Source: Epinephelus fuscoguttatus (Eukaryota; Chordata; Actinopteri; Perciformes; Serranidae). Taken from it: 64,000 nt of DNA. The position numbers and the translations under genes were made by a program. Positions within the stretch are counted from its first letter, which is position 1. Each line of letters starts with the position of its first letter. Where the stretch lies: positions 30,031,098 to 30,095,097 of the forward strand of contig NC_064770.1 in NCBI RefSeq assembly GCF_011397635.1, given 5' to 3'. Under the pieces are notes generated by a model that was given only the letters and a program-made list of their open reading frames with translations, did not search any database and had not been told where the DNA came from. Shown one piece after another: positions 55,617 to 64,000 of the stretch.

Positions 55617-55930
55617 ACCAACACATGCTGGGTGCTCCCAGTAAGATTTAGGTTACTTTTCATGTGTAGAATGTTTAAAATGTGCCATTGTGCTTGAATT
55701 TTTATACAGTTCATAATTTTATTAAACATGTTTTAGATTAAACATGGCTGAATTTTCATACTGACAAATCTACTGCATTTAATATTCACTTCTGGATCTA
55801 TCCCAAGCTGGTGTTGCATCCACTTCTGTCGATTTCACCTGCAAGTTAGGGAAAGAGAGATTAACACTTTATCACTCGTGATATACTACTTTAGTTAGCC
55901 AAAGATGTACCGTTTCTGTATCTGTAGTCA

Positions 55931-55994
55931 AGCCTCAGGTTACCATGACTCCACACTTTAGTTCAGACAGGGATAACATGTTTCATCACTGGCT
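55931..55994 (-). ncRNA. snord1: SNORD1-type box C/D snoRNA (intron 5 copy)
   Basis: Minus-strand reading: stem AGCC, box C GTGATGA, guide GTTATCCCTGT directly before D' CTGA, then guide GTCATGGTAAC before D CTGA, closed by GGCT. The D' guide is fully complementary to ACAGGGATAAC of 28S rRNA, the SNORD1 target (G4362 in human numbering, from memory). By the fifth-base rule it selects the second of the three G in ACAGGG. It is 64 nt long. Confidence 0.85.
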
Positions 55995-56173
55995 AGACTT
56001 TATCATAAGTCTTAAGGGCATTTACCTGTTCAACATTTCCCAGCACCTGTGTGTTGCCTTAGTCTTTTCTTTGCAGATTGTCAAGACCTGGAGGGAGAAA
56101 TTCTGTATTTAGATCATGTATACCAGTAAGATTCAAACAACTATCGTCAGCCAAACGTATACTGTTTCTGCAG

Positions 56174-56242
56174 TCAAGCCTCAGGTTACCATGACTCCAC
56201 AATTAGTTCAGACAGGGATAACTTGTATCATCACTGGCTTGA
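56174..56242 (-). ncRNA. snord1: SNORD1-type box C/D snoRNA (intron 4 copy)
   Basis: Minus-strand reading: stem AAGCC, box C GTGATGA, the same GTTATCCCTGT guide before D' CTGA, the same GTCATGGTAAC before D CTGA, closed by GGCTT. The terminal stem is at least seven pairs, better than in the other copy. It lies 245-248 bases from its twin, showing tandem duplication. Confidence 0.88.
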
Positions 56243-56431
56243 TTTTATCATCGAGAGCTAAGTCGTACAGCATTTACCTGTTCAGCTCTCATCAGCTCCC
56301 ATGTGTTGTGGTAGTCTTGCTTTGAAGATCAAAACCTGTAGAAAAAAATTACATCTTTATCTTATCAAGTGTTCAGAGTGGGTGCACCACAGACAAAAGG
56401 TTCAACAGCATTTCTCAGAACAGCTAATACC

Positions 56432-56488
56432 ATCGTCAGTTATCGCATCAGACGGCACTTCCTATGCAGCAGTTTTCATCACTGAATC
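56432..56488 (-). ncRNA. Diverged box C/D snoRNA candidate (intron 3)
   Basis: Minus-strand reading: CAGTGATGAAA (box C) at the same offset from its exon as in the two SNORD1 copies (248 bases away), then GTGCCGT before CTGA, and GATAA before a second CTGA. The guide segment differs completely from SNORD1, and no clear terminal stem is seen. It is either a new guide RNA or a decayed third copy. Confidence 0.45.
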
Positions 56489-57325
56489 TGTGGTAAAGTT
56501 GATCATAAGCAGTAAAGGGGTACAAACCTTTTCACCAGGCCTCCTCGCGTTAGCAGGCAGTGTGAAGTGGGACACGTGTACCTGTAATGAGACAGTTCAT
56601 TAGTGATAGTTGAACAGCAACATGTGATTCACACACATACCATCTGCTTCATGTCAGATGCCACTGATTTCCTCACATATTTTTAGACAGGGTGCAAAAT
56701 CATGTTCACTGCATGAATTCAGCATTAAAAATTATACCACTATGTCAATCTTACCTTTCATTTCGCTGAAAGGCTGCTTCTCTTGGCATGAAGATGAGCC
56801 TCATCCGCCCAAGCTGCACCTTAAGTCAAAATATATCGAATAAAATCAGACAGTAGATCTCAAATCGGACATTATGTTATGGGCTGCTGACCAAAGAAGG
56901 CCATGCTCCTCACCGCCCCTATAGTAGGCTAAATAACACTATGCAACGTTAAATTAATATTTTAGTTTATTTCCATGTTACTCTACACGCGAGTAGATTT
57001 AATGCACGTTATCTGTTGCTCACAATCACCTACTTATAACCCTTTTGTAACTTTAGCCCATCATGCTCTACTTGCACGTGTTAGCTTAACTTAAGGCTAG
57101 CTAACAGCTAGCAGTACGTTAGCACATTTCATATGAAACCGCCTCCAGACTTGTAAATAGTTAAAGTCTCAATAACTACTTTTAAAATATTACCTGTTCA
57201 CGGCGGCTCATCTGCAGTTAAGTCCATATGTAGACGTAAATTTAAAAAGACATGTGACAACGGCATGTTGAAGAGCAGGAGACTTAGCTTGCTACCACCC
57301 CGCCAGTGAAAGAGCTTAAGAACGA

Positions 57326-57420
57326 AAGTCTCGCGTGATGATGCTTTTATATGTTGTAAACGTCATATCCCACGTGATTACTGACCCGGTGTGGTAAAAG
57401 TTTAACTTGTATTTTTCGCG
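57326..57420 (-). promoter_or_regulatory. Promoter of the snoRNA host gene
   Basis: A TATAAAAG element (minus strand, 57351-57344) lies about 25-35 bases before pyrimidine-rich start candidates near 57328-57314. A CACGTG core lies at 57371-57376. Confidence 0.5.
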
Positions 57421-59300
57421 AAAAAGAACAAGAAAGTACTATTAATAGACTCAAAAATAATATTAAATATTTCATTTCGATTTTAATTAGATTTATTAAA
57501 AGTAGCGACAAATATATACGAAGTAAAACAGTGTAAACACGGTGAGTATCATACAAATACGACACAAATACCCCAAAAATACATGAACTGGACTGATAAG
57601 TTTCAACCATGGACATTTTTTGTCTCGTTACAGTGACGGTAAAACTATGTACAGTGTGTTAATTATTTGTTTAGCGTGAGTCTCAGTATTCAACAAACTA
57701 TTACTAGTAGCCTACATTTTGAAAATGTTCATCCATTATAGGCCTACAAATCAGATAACAAACAGTCTGTGCTGTCTTCAAGGGAATAAATGCAATTTCA
57801 GCAATGTTGCTCGGTTTTTCCACATTCAGTGAGTCCACTGTCATTAGATGTGCGTTTTTCTTTGCATTCCACTCCTGTGTAGTAGTCCTGACATTACCAC
57901 ACCAAACTAAAGTGAAAGAATAGTGTAGTCTGGTCAGGGTGGAAAAACCTCTGAAGCAGTACTTTACATAAAGTATCTGCTCGCTGTTTAACTTGCTCCT
58001 GAAACCTGGCACCTCTTAGCCTTCACAAGTGCATCACTAATACATGTGCAAAGTCATCCAGTGGGCCAGACTGGACCCTTTGGCGAGCTTGGTTTGGCCC
58101 CTGGGCTGTATGGTTGACATCCCTGCTCTAGAAGGACTGACCAATATATTATCAGTATGAAGAAGGCCTGTGTGGAATAAATCACACAATAAAACAATAT
58201 GTGCAGTCTGATCACAACTTTTTTTTTTAACTTCATCTCTCAACTAATGCGAAGCATCACAAATATGATGTCAGATGTGTGTATCAAAAAGCAAAATAGC
58301 TCCCATGGCTAATACATAAATTAATGGGGTTAATTTAGACTGCAGGTTTTTGTCAATTAGCCGAAGTTAACATGAAAGAGAGACGCGCAGTGTCCACCAG
58401 CCTCCAAACAGATTCACAAGGATATGCCTGAGGCTGATAATTGGGATCACATTCAACAAATGATTGGAATATCTCTTCCAGAGGACATTTAGGGGACAGA
58501 GACTGCCAGTGTATCTAAATATTTAATAGAGGAATTAGGCTATGTGATGAGGGAACTGATAGAGATTCGCAGTTTGGGCAGAAATAAATAGAGTGGAAGT
58601 CATTTCTTTCACAAAGTCGACATGCCTTTTCAGTTTTACTGTTTGAAATAAGTTTAAACACTAAAGTAGTTGTAGATAAAAGATGATGTAGTTTTGCAAA
58701 ACAGTCTAAACTCAAGGTCCACTTACCGGCTGTGTCCGGAGCTTTCAGAAACATCTGTCATCTTCATAGGCGAGTACCTGAAAAAGCCAGTCAGCTATGT
58801 GGGCTCCATGTGCTTAGTAAATGAGCTGAAAATTGGGCCCTATATTGGCACTATAATGGCCCCAATCGCCATCATGGGTGGTTTTACCCAAGTGGGCCCC
58901 ACATGGGTTATGCTGCAGCCTGAGTGCCAAATGGGTATGGGCCCAAAATGGGCATCTTATCCTGGGCCCACTTGGGTAAAACCACCCATATGGGCAGTTG
59001 GCATGAGGCCATTATAGACTCTGGACAATCCCATATAGGGTCAGTTTTTCAGCCCATTTTCTACCTACATGGGCCCTTAGTTACAAATGTTGGCTGGGGA
59101 GTGTTGTTGGATGTTATCAGAAATTAGATTCTCATAATGGTTATTTTTAAGTAGCTTCAATCCAGACAAGAAGGAGGAGGGTTTGTGGGAGTCTAGTCAC
59201 ATTTAGTTCAGATTTGAATTAATAAGTTAACTGTATGGGCTTTTTTTGTGAATTGTTCTCTACATATTTATAAATAAGCCCGAGCAGATGCTTGAAATTG
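57421..59300. other. Spacer between the snoRNA host gene and sphk1
   Basis: No gene was recognised. It holds a truncated repeat (58050-58135) with GGCCCCTGGGCTGTATGGTT-like text typical of hAT-derived sequences and the palindromic element at 58780-59100. The two flanking genes are divergent. Confidence 0.5.
58780..59100. mobile_element. Palindromic GGGCCC-rich MITE
   Basis: GGGTGGTTTTACCCAAGTGG near 58877 faces CCACTTGGGTAAAACCACCC near 58968, and ATGGCCCC faces a matching inverted copy further out. The right edge reads AAATGTTGGCTGGGGA. It has no coding capacity. Confidence 0.65.
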
Positions 59301-59579
59301 AGAAACTAGTTTGTCAAGCCAAGTTGAAGTGTTGTACATGATCTGGTTTCCTGTGTTTCCTCAGGTGCGCTCGGAGACAGACAGGACAGCAGAGCTGCGC
59401 GCTCCTCCGGCTCCATCACTGCCATTCCCCTTTCAGTCACTAGGGAGAGACTCCGAACTAGGAAAGCTGCTGTTATCACACACTCAAAGGGTCCCACAGC
59501 AGGCTGATAGGGAGCACAGTCTGCACCGCACCGCCATCCGCACACCGGCCTCCGGGACGCGTCGCTCTCTCCGCCCGGG
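59264..59579 (+). promoter_or_regulatory. sphk1: sphk1 promoter and 5' leader
   Basis: A TATA-like TTTATAAATA at about 59268 precedes the gene. A pyrimidine tract with CAG ending at 59364 could instead be an acceptor for a leader exon. The leader up to 59579 is GC-rich. The start mode is undecided. Confidence 0.35.
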
Positions 59580-60006
59580 ATGGAGAAAGACGCCTCTGAG
59601 CCGGACCCATCCCGCCAGCGGAACGGGGTCGTGGGCGTGCTGTACGGGGAGTTCACCGACACGCTCAACGACAGGGTCCGGTACTCGGTGAGCTTGACGG
59701 AGAGCGCCCTGACCATCCAGAGGATCTCCTCATCACCCGGCCGGACTAAGGTGGTTTTTAACTTGACAGACTGTGTCGGCTGCCGGGCGCACAGAGGGCC
59801 GGACGGCGCGGACGTCGGCGCCTACTTTACAGCCTATTTCTACCCGTTCAAGAGGCGCTGGATGAGCGCCGGAGTGGCCCGGCAGAGAGTGGAGCAGTGC
59901 TTTCGGGTCGCGCTGGTCCAGGACCCGCTCGCCAACCTCCAGGAGGCTGAGAGGTGGGCTCGTGCCATCAGAGATGCCTCGGTGCTGCAGGCGCCCCGGA
60001 GAGACG
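59580..60006 (+). CDS. sphk1: Sphingosine kinase, first coding exon (sphk1 likely, partial)
   Basis: Sphingosine kinases phosphorylate sphingosine to the signalling lipid sphingosine-1-phosphate. Only the first coding exon is here: 142 codons plus one base, then a GTGAGC donor. The kinase domain lies beyond the window. The peptide GVVGVLYGEFTDTLNDRVRY, then SVSLTESALTIQRI, ends in QEAERWARAIRDASV. It follows the N-terminal domain of human SPHK2 (LLHGEFGSYPARGPRFALTL, then LTSQALHIQRL and EAQRWATAL), which human SPHK1 lacks in its main form. Placement next to PRPSAP1, CYGB and PRCD, as in human 17q25, favours sphk1. Sequence alone would allow sphk2. Confidence 0.75.
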
Positions 60007-63000
60007 GTGAGCACTGAGGGGAACATGGGTCACAGCAGGTTTGGAGCTTGAAAAATTAACTTAATATTACAAAAACACAGGCCAGGAGAAGGCTAGCAAA
60101 TACTATTTTTATATGAAGATGAGAAAACCATCAAGTGTAAGCTCAGTCACATGGTGCATGCCAGGATATTCTCATGGCCATCACTGTGATTTCACTCTTT
60201 AATGTGACAAAAGTGAGCATTTAAGGGAGTAAATGAAATCAGGCTACCTGACTCAGAAAGCCCCACATGAAACCTCAAGCACAGCACACATTTCTATTTC
60301 CAGAAACAGGTTTGTCAGAGAGGATGCACACATTCCCTCTGCTCTCACTAACCTGCTCTACCTGCCCTGAAAGGTGATCCACCTGCCAGCAGCAATTACA
60401 GCTGCCTCATTCATTCATACAGCCCGTCAGAGGCATGATGGTTCTGGATGTGGAGCCTGTTGTGAACTTACACACACACACATATGCACAGTCCCACACT
60501 CACACTCACAAAACTGATCACTTAAGTAGTTAGATTTTCTACTGATCCTCTGTCTGCAGAGAGTGTAGCCGCTGCTCAGGCTTCATTATTCCCGCTCAGT
60601 AAATTCCCACTGAGAGTTTATTGTTGACGGGTGGAAGAATCACATCAAAACAAAGCCTGTTTTTCATCCCCAGCTTTTGCAGGCAGCTACGTCTAATTAG
60701 GTCTCGTCATGTCTCGCTCTGTTTAAAATGCAGCCTGTCCTCAGGTTCCTTTGTCTTCCAGTCTCATTAGCTTCCCTTTGCTCCATCCTCGTACACAATG
60801 AGACAGTCATTAACATGAATACTATATGAGAAGTGTTTATGCAGCTAATTACCCCCATCACTCATTTGGGAGGAAGTGGTGATACTTGCTGATGATGAGA
60901 CAAAGCTGTTTCAGTCCCAAAATGGTCCATCATCTGGGAACGGGTGCAGAATCCGGCATGTCAGGTCAGCTAATATCCTCTTCCTCATATAGAAATATTT
61001 AACAGTTTAAAATATAAAGCAGGCATGTGCTCCCGGGCAGTTCAAAGAGGAAGCGGATATTTGATTTGACAGTGACTAATTTGGAATGTTGGTTGCCAAA
61101 GATGGAGGCAAGTGTTGGTATAGTGGGATAAGGAATGAGGTGTGCCCTCCTGGTCACAGCCTCCAGGTGTACACAGCAAACACAGAGAGGTCGATGAATA
61201 AAGAGAGAGACTGTGCTTCTGTGTGATGAAGAACATCACCTCCCTCTGGTCTGCAGCCAGCATGGAGTTTGGGTTTCAGCCCTGGATGCCAGGCAGGCAG
61301 GCAGATGGTAACCTGAGAGGTAACTGCCCCTCCTGTCACCATCTTCTCACTGGACTCATCAAAGAGCTCCAGCTTGGGAGGTTTTCAAATCACACATACT
61401 AATGAACCAGCTCAGACATCTAACGGCTCTCTAACATGGTCTCTCATCCCAGATTTTTTTCTTTTTTTGCCTCTTTTGAACGCAGCGTCTCAGCAATGAT
61501 GTGATCATATCATTAATTTATGAGCTTGTTTTAGCATTCCGGATCCAGGCCAACCAATAATACAGTATTTAACAGAATATGATATGTGATTTAAATGAGT
61601 AATGTTGTGGTAATAGATGCAGCAGAATTGCTGCTTTGCTGCCTCGTCGGAGAGGGTGTGTGAAGGTCAGCGTGAGTCGCTAATCCCTTATAGTGTATTT
61701 AAGTTAATTGCGTGTCATCTCATCTGGTATTGCAGATGGAAAGGTTGGATTAAAAGTGCAATTGCAGCACAAGATTGGTATTTAGTCAGAGTGACGCACT
61801 TTCACTGAAGCAGATAAACACTTCATTGAACATGTGAAGGTGCAGTTTCCACTGAGGTTGTAACTCTACTCATTGACTCTAGTTTAGTTTGGCTGACGGC
61901 ACCAATACTCTCAGAGGGTTCTTACTCTCGCTGCAGGTTCATTGGAATGAATGAGCCGTAAATAATGAAGTGCACACACTATGATACAGTCCTGCACACG
62001 CTAATGGTCTGCTACAGTATTTCCCCTGCTGAGGATTCACAGTGAGATTGCATGCAAAGGAGTGAGATGATGGTTACTTGCTTTGACTTTTTCCAAAACT
62101 ACTAGCTGCTGCCTTCGTTGCCAATGGCTGTATCCTTTATATGCTGTTCAAACAGCTGGTAGGAGCTCAGTTACAGCTTTAAAATTTAGACATTGTGGGT
62201 TTTACATTCTTCTGATTACATTCGTGCTACAGAGTTATGATGGTAGTCTTCATTGTTCCCAAACTTCTGTGTCTGACCCCTGTGTACCCTTAAAGGAGCA
62301 GTGTGTAGGATTTTGTAGCATTTAACGGTGAAGATTGCAGACTGCAGTCAGCTGAAACTCTGGGTTAGGATTCCCTTAGGGTTAACTGTTCAGGAGGTTT
62401 TCACCGGGAGCTGAATTATCTGCAGAGGTCTCTTCCTCTCCAAGACAAACAGACCAGGTGATGGACGCCTTGTTTCCACATAGCTCTGTGTGAGTCAACT
62501 GGAAGTCCATGTTGCTATGAGAACCTCCATGATCTCTGATGTGTTCGTGAAACTCCACCTTCCATTTTTTTACGGTCCAGTTTGTGGCAGATTTCAGACA
62601 GACCCATATACAATGTGCCACAGGGAACTAGTGTATAAATGAACTAACTAAGAGACTGATGAATGTTATACAGCTCGACTAAAACATTTGATGGCATGCT
62701 AAGGTTGTGAACACTGGTAGCATGCTAGCTGTGTAACATGCATAGTAGATCATACGTCTTTTAACAAAATATCTTATAAAACTGGCTACACACCTGACAG
62801 GCCAACATCAATACATATTCGTCACCATGCATTATTGGTCCCATTTTTGTCTCTGTATGGCTCCATGTGAATATTCTAAAAGACTGAACACTGAAAACAC
62901 TCAAAAATACCTTTTCTGCCATTTCTGTGGTGGTGTTTTTATCCATCCTGAAAGAAATGCATTTCCTTGCGTTGAATATTAGTGGCATACACCATACACT

Positions 63001-64000
63001 ATACGAAAATACGGGCATTAAGTGTGGAAATGAGTCGTCAAACTAATAAAAACACTGAATAAAGCAGATGGGCTACTAGCACAGCACCTGCTAATGTGTG
63101 CTCATCTGTGTCTCTGATATCTTAAGATCCAGATGTTCAGCTGGTTTTTACTGAGAGCCGAATTATCTACAGAGGTCTCTTCCTTTCCAGAACACACGGG
63201 CCCGGTGATTTCAACCAGTAAAAACACTGAACAAAGCAGTTTCATGTTAAAAATATGTGTTTTACTGATGCTATTCGGCTCATGCAAAAGAGCTGCTAAC
63301 AACAGTGGCTGATGTTTGGTTTGTCTGTTGTGAGCTCCTGTAGAAACATGGTAGTGCAACATGGCAGACTCTGTTGACCCACTCCCTATGTAGGTATAAA
63401 CATCTTATTCCAAGGTAACAAATATATGAAATTCATATTTTATACACTAAAGAAAACATACTTATTAAATTATATTCATTGCTGCCATTATATCCCCTTG
63501 AATCCTGTACACTGGACCTTTAAAGTTTAAATTCTTGCAAGCTATTCCAGTGCCAGTGTGAGCATGAACCTTGCACTGACTGCTTGGATATGGAGGAGAG
63601 AGCTGCGGTCTGTTCAGCTCCCACAAAAGTGACTGTTTTTCAGGAGCCGCAGGGTCAGGTGTGTGTCTGTCAGTGTGTGATCTCTCCTCCCGAGGGGCTC
63701 TGCTGAAGTCATCGTGGCCTACTCAGTGAAGGAGACAAGGGCTAAAATGCGTCACCAGACGACCTCTCACCCCGACCAACATCTCAGTCCCTCAGGGCCC
63801 TTTGTCTCCTGCTCCATGACACCCGGCTGTGATGGCCTGTCAACGCCAACCCCCTTCCCCAACCCGCCCCCCCGCCTGGTGATGCCTCAGTGGGCAGTTG
63901 TGTTTATGCCCTTTGGACTCCCTCCCCTCCTCTCCGGCAAACACTCACCCAGCCTTGGAATGCAGCTTGTTTGCAGACACATCAGTCCAGTCTGGATATA
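60007..64000 (+). other. sphk1: sphk1 intron 1 (partial)
   Basis: No exon of the kinase domain was recognised to the end of the window. The intron contains one large TTAA-flanked MITE (62290-63523) and short CA runs near 60470; the remainder shows nothing clear. Confidence 0.5.
62290..63523. mobile_element. TTAA-flanked MITE, second copy of the 19259 family
   Basis: TTAA lies at both edges (62290-62293, 63520-63523); ends AAAGGAGCAGTGTGTAGGAT and ATCCTGTACACTGGACCTTT are inverted. Inside, AGCTGAATTATCTGCAGAGG with TCTCTTCCTCTCC (from about 62410) recurs as GAGCCGAATTATCTACAGAG near 63152, so an internal block is duplicated directly. It shares the AATTATC-N-CAG and TCTCTTCCTCTCC text with the copy at 19259-20283. 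Confidence 0.75.

Larger units (their letters stand above)
55696..57325 (-). ncRNA. snhg16: SNHG16-like snoRNA host gene
   Basis: A spliced noncoding gene read from splice sites on the minus strand. Exon 1 from about 57325 to 57194 (after TATAAAAG at 57351-57344), then 56813-56755, 56581-56528, 56335-56278, 56087-56026 and 55838 to about 55696 with AATAAA at 55723-55718. All junctions are GT-AG. The last three introns each carry a box C/D snoRNA, with the D box roughly 85 bases before the acceptor, the normal place for intronic C/D snoRNAs. The start area is pyrimidine-rich (TTTCGTTCTT, CTCTTTC), as in 5'TOP host genes. No meaningful frame is present. SNORD1 copies in a gene next to PRCD define SNHG16 in human, so this is its likely orthologue. 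Confidence 0.75.

Noticed and set aside
56582-56754. A further snoRNA in intron 2 of the host gene
   Set aside because: Only a weak ATGATTT and one CTGA are present, without guide, stem or the 248-base unit structure.

Overview
The window looks like a teleost fish chromosome, probably a spiny-rayed (percomorph) fish. Genes are split by GT-AG introns, the proteins match vertebrate families, and the spacers are packed with the small palindromic DNA-transposon remnants, dinucleotide repeats and Tc1 and LINE fragments typical of such genomes. No virus-derived element was recognised.

Layout from left to right: a possible terminal exon of an unidentified gene (91-372); a single-exon Ras-dva-type small GTPase (+, CDS 2211-2837) with CCAAT, octamer and TATA elements; a repeat-rich spacer; prpsap1 (-, ten coding exons, 23041 to 10841, 356 aa); a spacer with a large fold-back element; cytoglobin (+, three exons, 27059-33231, 179 aa); prcd (+, coding exons at 34495 and 36541 plus likely 3'UTR exons to about 40455); fbf1 (+, 30 coding exons, 42983-55616, about 1160-1176 aa); an intron-containing noncoding gene (-, about 57325 to 55696) that carries SNORD1-type box C/D snoRNAs and is therefore an SNHG16-like host gene; and the first coding exon of a sphingosine kinase, probably sphk1 (+, 59580-60006), whose remaining exons lie beyond the window.

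PRPSAP1, SPHK1, CYGB, PRCD, SNHG16 and FBF1 all lie on human 17q25, so this is a conserved but reshuffled synteny block. The genes do not form one pathway: nucleotide synthesis control, haem protein, photoreceptor disc protein, centriole distal appendage, snoRNA production and sphingolipid signalling are neighbours by ancestry.

The most interesting part is 55.7-57.3 kb. Three 245-248 nt tandem units each hold one exon and one intronic box C/D snoRNA. Two are clear SNORD1 copies whose guide matches the conserved ACAGGGATAAC stretch of 28S rRNA. The third keeps the C and D boxes and the spacing but has a different guide. This gene converges on fbf1, and the two poly(A) signals overlap on opposite strands. 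Other points of interest are several unrelated TTAA-flanked palindromic MITEs, a 57-bp coding-phase minisatellite in prcd intron 1, loss of the usual cytoglobin Cys83, and an in-frame 48-nt possible cassette exon in fbf1. All gene models were read by eye from splice sites and protein similarity.
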